Below the pieces are notes generated by a model. The model was given only the letters and a program-made list of their open reading frames with translations. It ran no database searches and had not been told where the DNA came from. DNA of 64,000 nucleotides. It comes from Candidatus Poseidoniaceae archaeon. Lineage in GTDB: Archaea; Thermoplasmatota; Poseidoniia; Poseidoniales; Poseidoniaceae. This document shows, piece after piece, positions 36,578 through 44,238 of the stretch (within the stretch, counting starts at the first letter, position 1; each line of letters opens with the position of its first letter). The position numbers and the translations under genes are program-made. The stretch spans positions 62,001-126,000 of the forward strand of contig CASIAP010000004.1 in the NCBI GenBank assembly GCA_949372645.1, written 5' to 3'.

Positions 36578-36943
36578 ATGCCTTCAGAAGATGCTCTCAA
36601 TTCAATAAAAGGTAAATCGTCTTGCCCCGTTTGCGGATGTATCGAGCAAGAAGGCTGTATTCGTTGCCCAGAATGCGGAACATTCCATTCAGGAGTTCAT
36701 CTCGAGGAGCGCGAAGCGCCACCCCCTAACTCCGCACCGGAAAGAGAAGTGATTGACCCAGCATTGTATTCACTTTCTGATCAACATGCAATACCTGAGG
36801 AAGATTTCGAAGAGAGTGAAAAGATTTCATCATGGAGTGGTGGATCGACAGACTTCACCATGACTGAAGAAGATGAAAAGCCAGTTTCACAAATTGATCT
36901 GGAAGACCTCAATCTTCCACCTGCTGAGAATCTCTCTAAATGA
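36578..36943 (+). CDS. Small zinc-ribbon protein with acidic disordered tail
   Basis: The 121-residue protein has one zinc ribbon near its N-terminus (CPVCG, then CIRCPECG), followed by a Pro/Glu/Asp-rich tail ending ALYSLSDQH...DLEDLNLPPAENLSK. No family name is recognised. It starts four bases after the stop of the EF-hand protein, with GTGGAGTGAAAG before ATG 36578, so it is co-transcribed and may act with it. The zinc-ribbon style is similar to the first two ribbons of that neighbour. It is probably a protein-protein adapter, which is inference. Confidence 0.7.
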   Translation: MPSEDALNSIKGKSSCPVCGCIEQEGCIRCPECGTFHSGVHLEEREAPPPNSAPEREVIDPALYSLSDQHAIPEEDFEESEKISSWSGGSTDFTMTEEDEKPVSQIDLEDLNLPPAENLSK

Positions 36944-37033
36944 AAAACATCTTATTGGCTTCGAGAAACCATCCATATTAATTGGCTTTCAATATACATT
37001 TACCTATATTTCATAAAGTTGGAGAAACACTGG

Positions 37034-37107
37034 TGGGCTCGGAGAGAATTGAACTCTCGATCTTCGCCATGTCAAGGCGACGTCATAAACCCCTAGACCA
37101 CGAGCCC
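37034..37107 (-). tRNA. tRNA-Val (anticodon GAC)
   Basis: The minus strand folds into a full 74-base cloverleaf. It has acceptor GGGCTCG/CGAGCCC, a three-pair D stem with GG in the loop, anticodon stem TCGCC/GGCGA around loop TTGACAT (anticodon GAC at 37071-37073), T stem GAGAG/CTCTC with TTCAATT, and discriminator A. CCA is encoded directly after it (37031-37033). There is no intron. GAC reads the valine codons GUC and GUU. An archaeal box A candidate lies about 30 bases upstream. Confidence 0.96.
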
Positions 37108-37133
37108 CTAGGTATCCTGCCCACTGAAACGGT

Positions 37134-37140
37134 GTATTAA
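37134..37140 (-). promoter_or_regulatory. Box A (TATA) candidate for tRNA-Val
   Basis: On the minus strand the sequence GGTTTAATACACC contains TTAATAC about 27-33 bases upstream of the tRNA 5' end, the expected distance of an archaeal TATA box. It sits between the tRNA and the stop of the small zinc-ribbon gene, so the tRNA probably has its own promoter. Confidence 0.55.
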
Positions 37141-37165
37141 ACCACATCGGTGGCTGAGGTTGAAT

Positions 37166-37318
37166 TTAACTCACGATCTTGGATATCTTTCCGGTGCATC
37201 CTTGCTGGGAACATACTCCACCCATACGCGTTCTGCCGTTTTTCATTTTAATGAGCTGACCGTCCTTAATCGGCCCATAGGTTTTGCACTTCAGACAAAA
37301 TCCTTCAACTATATCCAT
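37166..37318 (-). CDS. Fifty-residue zinc-ribbon protein, DUF5679-like
   Basis: A short reading frame on the minus strand encodes MDIVEGFCLKCKTYGPI followed by KDGQLIKMKNGRTRMGG, VCSQQGCTGKISKI and a stop. Two cysteine pairs (FCLKCK and VCSQQGC) frame a KNGR turn, the pattern of the tiny DUF5679/topoisomerase C-terminal-like zinc ribbons of archaea. I recognise it by this pattern only. No Shine-Dalgarno is evident, so the mRNA may be leaderless or short-leadered. It lies just upstream of tRNA-Val on the same strand. Its size makes it easy to miss in automated annotation. Confidence 0.75.
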   Translation of the reverse strand: MDIVEGFCLKCKTYGPIKDGQLIKMKNGRTRMGGVCSQQGCTGKISKIVS

Positions 37319-37432
37319 GTCAATCGTTCTTCGCACAGAGTGGTTTGCCTTAGAATGTTCGTTAAAATTAGTGTTTCGTATGGAAGAGTAAGAAATGCGG
37401 CTATTATCCCTCCTCCCCCCCCTACTTTTCGT

Positions 37433-37569
37433 AGTAATTACTGATTTTTTACCGCCCTCAGAACGTAGATGCGTGATAAAGAGGGCACTGAGCGGCTATT
37501 CCGCTTACTTTTTGAAATTTCTAAAATCATATCCAACCTCAATGTCGTATAACATACATTATGCGACAT
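37433..37569. other. Structured intergenic region with several inverted repeats
   Basis: The 267 bases between the small zinc-ribbon gene and the ABM-like gene hold no credible coding sequence but several inverted repeats. These are a perfect palindrome AGTAATTACT (37433-37442), GCCCTC/GAGGGC (about 37454-37486), TGAGCGG/CCGCTTA (37489-37507), and an 11-base-arm repeat ATGTCGTATAA/TTATGCGACAT with a 6-base loop (37542-37569). A run of eight C lies at about 37415-37422. The last repeat sits 17 bases beyond the stop of the minus-strand ABM-like gene. It could be a 3' UTR structure or a non-coding RNA. Confidence 0.4.
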
Positions 37570-37585
37570 CAAGCCCTACGTCAAA

Positions 37586-37930
37586 TTACTCAGAATTAGA
37601 AATACGAGCAAGGTTAAGAGATTCGAGAGGAGATTCGAACATTCCGATGAGTGGGGGTCCACCAATGACTCCTTCTAATCCTCCATCCTTAGTATCGAGT
37701 TTGGCAGCGATCGATTGAGAAATGCGTTTCCATGATTTTTTATTTTGGAATACAGAATGTATGAGGAAGAGTTCCTGGCCATCAGACGATTGAGCAATCC
37801 ATGCGGCAAGGCAACCCGATTGCCTACGTTTGAATTCTTGGCGGACCTCGAGCATTCGTTTGAATCGAGCTTCTTTCCCTGGAGCGCCGGAACACACCAC
37901 GGTTTCAATAAGTACAGTGTTGATTTTCAT
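37586..37930 (-). CDS. Antibiotic-biosynthesis-monooxygenase-like (dimeric alpha/beta barrel) protein
   Basis: The 114-residue protein resembles small ABM-domain proteins: an N-terminal beta strand (INTVLIETVVCSG), a helix (ARFKRMLEVRQEFKRR), CLAAWIAQSSDGQELFLIHSVFQNKKSWKRISQSI, and a tail with GGPPLIGMFE. The domain call is a pattern judgement of moderate strength; such proteins range from haem-degrading to structural. A TATA-like TTTATAC (plus-strand 37976-37982) and a strong GGAGAGGGTGA Shine-Dalgarno before ATG 37930 indicate it has its own promoter and is truly expressed. It is downstream of hutI on the same strand. Confidence 0.65.
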   Translation of the reverse strand: MKINTVLIETVVCSGAPGKEARFKRMLEVRQEFKRRQSGCLAAWIAQSSDGQELFLIHSVFQNKKSWKRISQSIAAKLDTKDGGLEGVIGGPPLIGMFESPLESLNLARISNSE

Positions 37931-37975
37931 TTATTCACCCTCTCCTAGTTAAATCTATTATTTGCTTTCTGTAAA

Positions 37976-37982
37976 GTATAAA
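37976..37982 (-). promoter_or_regulatory. TATA box candidate for the ABM-like gene
   Basis: Read on the minus strand, TTTATAC lies about 50 bases before ATG 37930. The predicted transcription start near 37953 leaves a leader of roughly 22 bases containing GGAGAGGGTGA. Spacing of both elements fits archaeal rules. It lies just downstream of the hutI stop. Confidence 0.5.
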
Positions 37983-37990
37983 TGACTAAA

Positions 37991-39265
37991 TCAATGATGT
38001 ATTAATTTCCCATTTACACATGTTGATGCAAATGGAGTATCTGATGGTTGCAGGCACCATGCCTCCCAGTAGGGGCCATTGACTACATTGAAGTTCGCAA
38101 TGCCACCTTCTTGAATTCGGCCATGGACTTTGCCGGAGGGGTGTGGGGTTGTTTCAGAGGGGTTACGTGTAGCCGCGATGAGTGTTGCCAGTGGATGAAC
38201 AGAACATCGTTGTGCAAGAAGTGAGCCAATGAATGGTAGGCTGAGGGTTTTGCAATTCGGATTGAAATCTGTGGCGATACTCCACGTGAATTCATCTTCA
38301 ATTAAAGCATTGAAGTCTGGCCATTGCGCACCCATTGCATATGGGGTGCCGGGTAAAAGGCCAGTATTCACTCCTGCTGCCTCCATATTGATCCTTGAAT
38401 CATTATTCGTGTAGTGTGCATGGTCAGCGGTCGCCACTTTGAGTTCGGCTGCTAGTTCTCCTCCGCCGCCATCTTTGAATTCATCGATGTGCATCCGCAG
38501 TTCAAGGCCACCAACTTTTGAAGACCTGAGAATATCTTCAGATTGCTCTAGTGAAAACCAACCAGGTTCGCAAAAGACATCCGCTGAACGGGCAATGCCT
38601 TGTTCTAACACCATGGGGAGCTGCTCCGACAAGATTTGCTCGACGTATTCTTCAGAAGTCATACCAGCAGGTGTGTCATGGGCTCCAAGCCAAGTCAGAT
38701 CAAGTGATGGCAAATGGCTCATCGATTGAAGTTGGGATGCGACATGAAGTAACTTTAATTCGGATTTGGTTGAAAGTCCATACCCGCTCTTTGCCTCAAG
38801 ATGTGTCGTACCTGTTCGTAGGGCTGAACGCATTCGAGTGTAGCCTAACTGTAAGAGATACTCATCAGTAGCTTGAGAGGTTGATCGGACAGTATCTTGA
38901 ATTCCACCTCCTAAATCTGAGATATCCTTGTAGGTTTTCCCTTCATGCCTCCATGAAAGTTCACGTGAGCGGTCGCCGGCCCACAGCAAATGGGTATGGC
39001 CGTCGACAAGGCCGGGGATGACTGCATTACCTTTCAAAGAAATAACATTCGTTTCTGAATCGCCACCGTGATTCTGGTTTGCGGCACCATATTCTTCTTG
39101 CAGTTCCGCTGAAGGTGAGATTCTCTCGATCGTATCCCCAAGTACCACGATTCCCATCCCGGGGGCTTCAATTAACGAATCTGAATCGAGGAGTGAATGC
39201 CCTTTCAATGGACCGTCACCAGCCAAATGAGCTAGAGCTCCAACGTCCAGATAAACAGTGCGCAT
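37991..39265 (-). CDS. hutI: Imidazolonepropionase
   Basis: The 424-residue amidohydrolase opens 4-imidazolone-5-propionate to N-formimino-L-glutamate. The metal HxH is in VDGHTHLLWAGDRS, followed by YKDISDLGGGIQDTVRSTS, TTHLEAKSGYGL, a central LTWLGAHDTPAG, the metal histidine in MHIDEFKD, and ATDFNPNCKTLSLPF. ATG 39265 (MRTVYLDVGALAHLAG) is chosen over an upstream TTG. It is divergent from kae1 across 58 bases and about 4 kb from hutU-hutH, on the opposite strand. Together with glutamate formimidoyltransferase the pathway is complete in this window. Confidence 0.95.
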   Translation of the reverse strand: MRTVYLDVGALAHLAGDGPLKGHSLLDSDSLIEAPGMGIVVLGDTIERISPSAELQEEYGAANQNHGGDSETNVISLKGNAVIPGLVDGHTHLLWAGDRSRELSWRHEGKTYKDISDLGGGIQDTVRSTSQATDEYLLQLGYTRMRSALRTGTTHLEAKSGYGLSTKSELKLLHVASQLQSMSHLPSLDLTWLGAHDTPAGMTSEEYVEQILSEQLPMVLEQGIARSADVFCEPGWFSLEQSEDILRSSKVGGLELRMHIDEFKDGGGGELAAELKVATADHAHYTNNDSRINMEAAGVNTGLLPGTPYAMGAQWPDFNALIEDEFTWSIATDFNPNCKTLSLPFIGSLLAQRCSVHPLATLIAATRNPSETTPHPSGKVHGRIQEGGIANFNVVNGPYWEAWCLQPSDTPFASTCVNGKLIHH

Positions 39266-39323
39266 GTTTACTGCTGAAGGCTGAGGGTTGAAGAACAATG
39301 GCTCTCTGGATTGGTTGATTGAG

Positions 39324-40337
39324 ATGAGTGGTTGGACGCTGGGAATTGAATCGACGGCTCATACGTTGTCTTTTGGTTTGGTCGATTCCAAGGGTATTCC
39401 TTATCCCGCAATTTCAGATACGGTCAGTCCAGACAAAGGTGGAATTCATCCAAGAGAAGCTGCCGACCATCACAAAGATATTGCTCAATCTTTGTTTACT
39501 TCCTTGCTCAAAACTTATGACTTATCTGCCTCAGACATTGGCGCAGTTTCTTTTTCACAAGGACCTGGACTTGGACCTTGCCTACGCGTAGGGGCTGCAT
39601 TGGCCCGCGGCATATCGAGCCGCCTCTCAGTCCCTTTGGTTGGCGTCAATCATTGCGTCGCTCATATTGAAATTGGCCGACAGCAATGTGGTTGTAATGA
39701 CCCAGTACTCCTCTATGTATCTGGAGGAAACACACAAGTTATCGCTCACTTGGATGGAAGATATCGAGTCTTGGGCGAAACTCTTGACATTGGCATTGGG
39801 AACATGCTTGACAAATTCGCACGAGTCCAAGGGATTCCATTCCCTGGTGGACCCGTTATCGAAAGACTAGCAGCCAACTGGCTCGAATTGCAAGATGAAC
39901 CCTCATTAGTCGGTCTTGAACTGCCATTTGCAGTTCGTGGAATGGATTTGGCATTCTCAGGAGTGATGACAGCAGCTCAAAGACTGATTGAAAACGGAGC
40001 TGAATTAGGCGCAGTCTGTTGGTCATTACAAGAACATGCATTTGCAGCATGCGTTGAAGTTGCAGAACGGGCACTTTCGCACACGGGGAAAACAGAACTC
40101 CTCTTAGGTGGAGGGGTTGCATGCAATTCGAGACTAAGGACGATGTGTGAACAGATGGCTGAAGAACGTGAATCCACTTCACATGCACCACCTCGAATGT
40201 ATTGCATCGATAATGGTACAATGATCGCTTTACTCGGGAAGATTGAGATGGACAATGGAAGGCAAACTCACTATGATCAAAGTGGTGTCGAACAATACCT
40301 TCGGACAGACCAAACAGAAGTGACATGGGCTGTTTAG
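39324..40337 (+). CDS. kae1: Kae1, tRNA threonylcarbamoyladenosine synthase catalytic subunit
   Basis: The 337-residue ASKHA-fold protein, universal in archaea, transfers the threonylcarbamoyl group to A37 of ANN-decoding tRNAs in the KEOPS complex. The metal ligands H110 and H114 are in VNHCVAHIEIG; LGIESTAHT opens the protein, and SQGPGLGPCLRVG, YVSGGNTQVIA and LLGGGVACNSRLR follow. No Bud32 kinase domain is fused at the C-terminus, unlike in some Euryarchaeota; no Bud32 is in the window. ATG 39324 is chosen by family start. Bacterial-type TsaD is excluded by the archaeal-type C-terminal segment. Confidence 0.95.
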   Translation: MSGWTLGIESTAHTLSFGLVDSKGIPYPAISDTVSPDKGGIHPREAADHHKDIAQSLFTSLLKTYDLSASDIGAVSFSQGPGLGPCLRVGAALARGISSRLSVPLVGVNHCVAHIEIGRQQCGCNDPVLLYVSGGNTQVIAHLDGRYRVLGETLDIGIGNMLDKFARVQGIPFPGGPVIERLAANWLELQDEPSLVGLELPFAVRGMDLAFSGVMTAAQRLIENGAELGAVCWSLQEHAFAACVEVAERALSHTGKTELLLGGGVACNSRLRTMCEQMAEERESTSHAPPRMYCIDNGTMIALLGKIEMDNGRQTHYDQSGVEQYLRTDQTEVTWAV

Positions 40338-40386
40338 TCCTTCATAACACGCTAATTGTTTTTAAGCAGTCGATGTCGAGAACAGA

Positions 40387-41283
40387 TTGGGGGAATCGAA
40401 GATTAGCGGCGAGAGGCGGAAAAAAGACGAACCGTTTAATCCATTTGCTCGCGATGCGAGCGCTCAGCGCAATAAGCGTATGAGTGAACGTTCTCAGACT
40501 CAACGCCGAAATGCTCCTGCTCCTCGACCAACTCCTCGGCCTGAACAAAAAAGTCAGTCAGCCCATGATGAATTAGCTAAGAAGCGTCAACAGGCATTGA
40601 ATAGATTGGGTACTCAAGAAAAGAAAGCAAAGGCAAAACCCCCTCAACCAGTCGATGTCGCTGATGAACCAACGTTCACAACTTCTGTTGAAAAGCAAGA
40701 GGAAACCGCTCCTAAGGTTTCCCGTGAAGACCGAATGGCAGAATTAAGGCGGAAGTCGGAAGAGTCACGTAAGAATGCTAAGGCACAACGTAATGATGCT
40801 GTTGCTATTCAAGCGGAAGCCATTGCAGTTGTTACCGAACCTGCAATAGAGTTCGTTTCAGCTGAACAAACATCTGTCCCTACACATATTCAACCTGCAG
40901 CAGAAAAGTCCACGACAGACTTGAAATCACGTAATGATGTTTTCAAAACAATTCAAACAGAAGTCGCAAAGCCTTCTTCGGACCGGCGACGGAAAAGACG
41001 TCGCGGTGACAAAAAGGGTGGCGGCCGACAAAAGCAAGAGAAGAAACTCAACCGCCAAAAATATCTCGAATACAAATATGCTGCTCGGGACATATTGGAT
41101 AATGATTCCATTGCTGAGGAACAGCGTTCAAATGTCCTTGGTCAAGTTTGGGCGAAAGGTGAAAGAATGGGCGTACTTGATGCGTTCGAATTCATTGAGC
41201 TGAAGGTAGAAGAGGAAATTCTTCCTCGTCAAGTCGCAGATAAGCTAAGAGATTTAGTTTCTCGCATGACAACAAGAAGGTGA
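40387..41283 (+). CDS. Basic, largely disordered protein with helical C-terminal domain, unknown function
   Basis: The protein of up to 298 residues has an N-terminal two thirds rich in Lys, Arg, Glu, Pro and Ala (for example RNAPAPRPTPRPEQK), ending in a very basic patch (RRRKRRRGDKKGGGRQKQEKK). A compact helical C-terminal domain follows (KYLEYKYAARDILDNDSI to VADKLRDLVSRMTTRR). The basic patch could bind RNA or ribosome. The start is uncertain: TTG 40387 gives the longest form, while the next in-frame ATG is at 40480; an ATG at 40374 is out of frame. Its stop lies inside the Shine-Dalgarno of the FKBP gene, so the two are coupled. Confidence 0.65.
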   Translation: MGESKISGERRKKDEPFNPFARDASAQRNKRMSERSQTQRRNAPAPRPTPRPEQKSQSAHDELAKKRQQALNRLGTQEKKAKAKPPQPVDVADEPTFTTSVEKQEETAPKVSREDRMAELRRKSEESRKNAKAQRNDAVAIQAEAIAVVTEPAIEFVSAEQTSVPTHIQPAAEKSTTDLKSRNDVFKTIQTEVAKPSSDRRRKRRRGDKKGGGRQKQEKKLNRQKYLEYKYAARDILDNDSIAEEQRSNVLGQVWAKGERMGVLDAFEFIELKVEEEILPRQVADKLRDLVSRMTTRR

Positions 41284-41287
41284 TACA

Positions 41288-41794
41288 ATGACAGAATTAA
41301 CAGTAAGCAAAAATATGGTAGCAAGCGTACATTACACTGGGACCCTCCCTGATAGTGGTGAAGTTTTTGACAGCAGCGAAGGGCGAGAACCACTTTCATT
41401 CCTCGTCGGACACAAGCAAATGATTCCAGGATTTGAAGAGGAAATTGTGGGTGCTAAAGTTGGTGAAAAGAAAGAATTTACTCTTTCCTCAGACCGAGCA
41501 TACGGCGACCGCGATGAAGCAGCAGTCCAGCAAATAGCCCGAGAGCAATTTGCACAACTCGAAGAAGAAGCAAAATTGGAAGTTGGTATGCAGCTTGTAG
41601 CCCAAGGCCAAGAAGGACCCATGCCGTTCATCATTTCCGAATTATCTGATGAAATGGTAACTGCGGATTTCAACCATGCTCTTGCAGGTCAAGCTCTTAA
41701 ATTCAATGTCGAAATTGTCGATCTTAGAGAAGCTACCGATGATGAGCAAGCCCATGGCCATGCACATGGTCCAGACGGCCACCACCAACACTGA
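41288..41794 (+). CDS. FKBP-type peptidyl-prolyl isomerase, SlyD-like
   Basis: The 168-residue protein has the FKBP core (SVHYTGTLPDSGEVFDSSEGREPLSF, VGHKQMIPGFEEEIVGAKVGEKKEFTL, AYGDRD) interrupted by an IF (insert-in-flap) domain of about 70 residues, as in archaeal/SlyD FKBPs. It is a cytosolic folding helper that isomerises prolyl bonds and has chaperone activity via the flap. The His-rich C-terminus (HGHAHGPDGHHQH) probably binds Ni2+ or Zn2+. ATG 41288 is preceded by AGGTGATACA, which contains the stop of the upstream gene. Confidence 0.94.
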   Translation: MTELTVSKNMVASVHYTGTLPDSGEVFDSSEGREPLSFLVGHKQMIPGFEEEIVGAKVGEKKEFTLSSDRAYGDRDEAAVQQIAREQFAQLEEEAKLEVGMQLVAQGQEGPMPFIISELSDEMVTADFNHALAGQALKFNVEIVDLREATDDEQAHGHAHGPDGHHQH

Positions 41795-41835
41795 TACGTG
41801 CGAGTGTTGATGAAGCCCCTCTTCATGGAGGGTAC

Positions 41836-43437
41836 ATGGTCAGTCAACGCAAGGAAGACTGGAAGACTCTAAGTGGTCTTGATTTAGAATTAGAAAGCAC
41901 TCCTGAAACTCTTAATGAGCTAGGTGCTGAAGTGTCAAACATTGGAAGTGCAGGCTCACCACCTTACACTCGAGGCATCCATTCAACGATGTATCGTTCA
42001 CGTTTGTGGACCATGCGCCAATATGCTGGCTTTTCAAGTGCTAAGGCAACCAATGAACGGTTCAAACTTTTACTTGAACGTGGGCAAAAAGGCCTTTCAG
42101 TAGCCTTTGATTTACCAACACAACTCGGCCTTGATGCTGATGATGAAATGTCACTTGGGGAAGTCGGAAAGGTCGGAGTATCGATATCAACTGTTGACGA
42201 CATGCGGCAACTGCTCGAAGGTATTCCGTTGGACAAAGTCAGTACTTCGATGACCATTAATGCACCTGCTATGATCTTACTTGCCATGTACATTGCAGTT
42301 GCTGAAGAGCAGGGTGTTTCTTCTCATGAAGTTCTTGGTACAATTCAAAATGATATTTTGAAGGAATATATAGCTCGTGGCACGTATGTGTTCCCGCCAA
42401 AGCAGAGTATGCGACTTATTACTGATATTTTTGAATACTGTTCTGAACATGTTCCAAAATGGAATACCATTTCGATTTCCGGCTACCATATACGCGAAGC
42501 GGGATCTACTGCTGTGCAGGAAGTTGCCTTTACACTCGCAAATGCCCTGGCGTATGTTGAGGCCGCAGTTGAGAAAGGTCTCGAAGTGGACTCTTTTGGA
42601 CCGAGGTTGTCTTTTTTCTTCAACTGCCACAATGATTTCTTTGAAGAAGCATCTAAATTCCGTGCAGCACGATCACTGTGGTATGAATTGATGACTGAGC
42701 GTTATGCTCCGAATGACCCTAAAACTTCGATGCTTAGATTTCATACTCAAGTTGCTGGTGTCAGTTTAACGGCTCAACAACCACTGAATAATATTGCGAG
42801 AGTAACGATTCAAGCCTTGGCAGCTGTATGTGGAGGGACTCAAAGCTTACACACAAATTCCTACGATGAGGCTCTCGGTTTACCAACCGAGAAGTCGGCA
42901 ACTGTGGCGTTACGAACTCAACAAATAATTGCAGAAGAAAGTGGTGCGGCTGATGTTGTCGATCCTCTTGGTGGATCATTTCATGTTGAAGCGTTGACAA
43001 AGAAAATCCATGACCTGGCGCGGGAACAAATCATGAAAATCGAATCGCTCGGTGGAGCATTGAAAGCAATCGAGCAAGGATGGCAGCAACGAGAGATTCA
43101 TAATGCTGCATATCAACATCTCAATGATGTCGAATCCGAGTCAAGAAAAATTGTTGGCGTCAACCATGGTTTGATGGAAGATGATACTGTGACTGAAGTG
43201 CTCAAATTAGACCCGTCAGTGGGTGAAGAGCAATGCCGGCGATTAGCAGTCTTACGAGAGAGTAGAGATTCAGTAAATGTGCAAGAGTGTCTTGAAGCTC
43301 TTGTGCAAGCAGCCAAGTCTGATGAGAATTTATTCCCTCATGTACTCCATGCAGTGAAGAATGATTGCACTCTTGGAGAAATTGTTCAATCGTTGAAGGA
43401 TGTTTTTGGTACATGGATGGCGCCAAGTGGTTTTTGA
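41836..43437 (+). CDS. Methylmalonyl-CoA mutase, catalytic (large) subunit
   Basis: The 533-residue protein is the substrate-binding TIM-barrel subunit: RGIHSTMYRSRLWTMRQYAGFSSAKATNERFK, GLSVAFDLPTQLGLDADDE, STSMTINAPAMILLAMY, ISISGYHIREAGSTA and AAVCGGTQSLHTNSYDEALGLPTE. It lacks the C-terminal B12-binding domain, so a separate small subunit must exist elsewhere; it is not in this window. The enzyme interconverts methylmalonyl-CoA and succinyl-CoA with adenosylcobalamin. The next gene is the matching epimerase, with the mutase stop abutting its Shine-Dalgarno. ATG 41836 follows GGAGGGTAC. A role in propionyl-CoA or odd-chain use is inferred. Confidence 0.95.
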   Translation: MVSQRKEDWKTLSGLDLELESTPETLNELGAEVSNIGSAGSPPYTRGIHSTMYRSRLWTMRQYAGFSSAKATNERFKLLLERGQKGLSVAFDLPTQLGLDADDEMSLGEVGKVGVSISTVDDMRQLLEGIPLDKVSTSMTINAPAMILLAMYIAVAEEQGVSSHEVLGTIQNDILKEYIARGTYVFPPKQSMRLITDIFEYCSEHVPKWNTISISGYHIREAGSTAVQEVAFTLANALAYVEAAVEKGLEVDSFGPRLSFFFNCHNDFFEEASKFRAARSLWYELMTERYAPNDPKTSMLRFHTQVAGVSLTAQQPLNNIARVTIQALAAVCGGTQSLHTNSYDEALGLPTEKSATVALRTQQIIAEESGAADVVDPLGGSFHVEALTKKIHDLAREQIMKIESLGGALKAIEQGWQQREIHNAAYQHLNDVESESRKIVGVNHGLMEDDTVTEVLKLDPSVGEEQCRRLAVLRESRDSVNVQECLEALVQAAKSDENLFPHVLHAVKNDCTLGEIVQSLKDVFGTWMAPSGF

Positions 43438-43446
43438 GGTGATGAA

Positions 43447-43878
43447 ATGAAATTTGGACCTGTACACATCGATCACATTGGTATCGCCGTCGACTCTCTT
43501 GAACAAGGAAGTACGTTTTGGAGATTGATTGGATTAATTGAATATGATGAAGATGAACTTGTCGAAGATCAAGGAGTTACGACTCGCTTTTTCTCTACAA
43601 GCCTTGCATCTGAACAAGACCATCCTGCCCAAATCGAATTACTTGAGGCAACTGGACCCGATACTCCAATTGGGAAATTTATTTCTAAAAAAGGCAAAGG
43701 TGTACAGCAGATTTGCTTTCGTGTTGGAGATTTAATTGGTCTCATAGCACATCTTCTTGCTCATGAGATTCACATGATTGACACGGTACCCAGGAGAGGT
43801 GCTGGTGGCAAGATGATTGCATTTGTCCACCCTAAATCAACTGGTGGAGTCTTAGTTGAATTGACACAAGTTGCATGA
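43447..43878 (+). CDS. Methylmalonyl-CoA epimerase
   Basis: The 143-residue glyoxalase-fold (VOC) protein has the epimerase pattern: HIDHIGIAVDSLEQGSTFWR with the first metal histidine, a middle QIELLEATGPDTPIGKFISKKGKGVQQICFRV, and a C-terminal GGKMIAFVHPKSTGGVLVELTQ with the metal His and Glu. It interconverts the 2S and 2R epimers of methylmalonyl-CoA for the mutase encoded just upstream. TGAGGTGATGAA precedes ATG 43447, placing the mutase stop directly against the ribosome-binding site. Confidence 0.94.
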   Translation: MKFGPVHIDHIGIAVDSLEQGSTFWRLIGLIEYDEDELVEDQGVTTRFFSTSLASEQDHPAQIELLEATGPDTPIGKFISKKGKGVQQICFRVGDLIGLIAHLLAHEIHMIDTVPRRGAGGKMIAFVHPKSTGGVLVELTQVA

Positions 43879-43924
43879 GATACTGAGGGTAAGCATCATA
43901 TCTTTGCATCCCCACAATGGATTG

Positions 43925-44230
43925 ATGCGAACCTGTGTTGACAACCTCATTGCTTTGCCGCATATCGATGGACCACGCATTCGTAATGAAGTTGAATTCT
44001 TAGCAAATCGATTAGAGTTCTTGCGTCAAAAGCGTCAGATCTCGAATGAAGCATACCTGGATGCTGGTGCCATTCAAGGAGCCTTCGATATGATTGGTAA
44101 TTTAGTTGAAATGGGTGTTCCACAACTCGAAATTTTTTCTCAGATTAAGCAACAATTGAATCGCGCATGTAATTTGGAAGTCAAGCACCCCGGTCTTGAT
44201 CTTGCAATTGAAACTGGCCGTATGTCGTGA
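43925..44230 (+). CDS. Small helical protein of unknown function
   Basis: About 101 residues from ATG 43925 (MRTCVDNLIALPHIDGPRIRNEVEFLANRL) form a mostly alpha-helical, soluble protein without Cys motifs or membrane segments. I do not recognise the family. An upstream TTG at 43871, overlapping the epimerase stop, would extend it to 119 residues (MHEILRVSIISLHPHNGL), and no clear Shine-Dalgarno decides between them. It is sandwiched between the epimerase and an ABC ATPase whose possible GTG start overlaps its stop, so it is part of the same transcript. Confidence 0.6.
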   Translation: MRTCVDNLIALPHIDGPRIRNEVEFLANRLEFLRQKRQISNEAYLDAGAIQGAFDMIGNLVEMGVPQLEIFSQIKQQLNRACNLEVKHPGLDLAIETGRMS

Positions 44231-44238
44231 GGGATTTG

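Noticed and set aside
37160-37718. Two plus-strand frames in the gap between tRNA-Val and the ABM-like gene
   Set aside because: Low-quality composition, no motifs, and they run through inverted repeats and antisense to two better-supported minus-strand genes.
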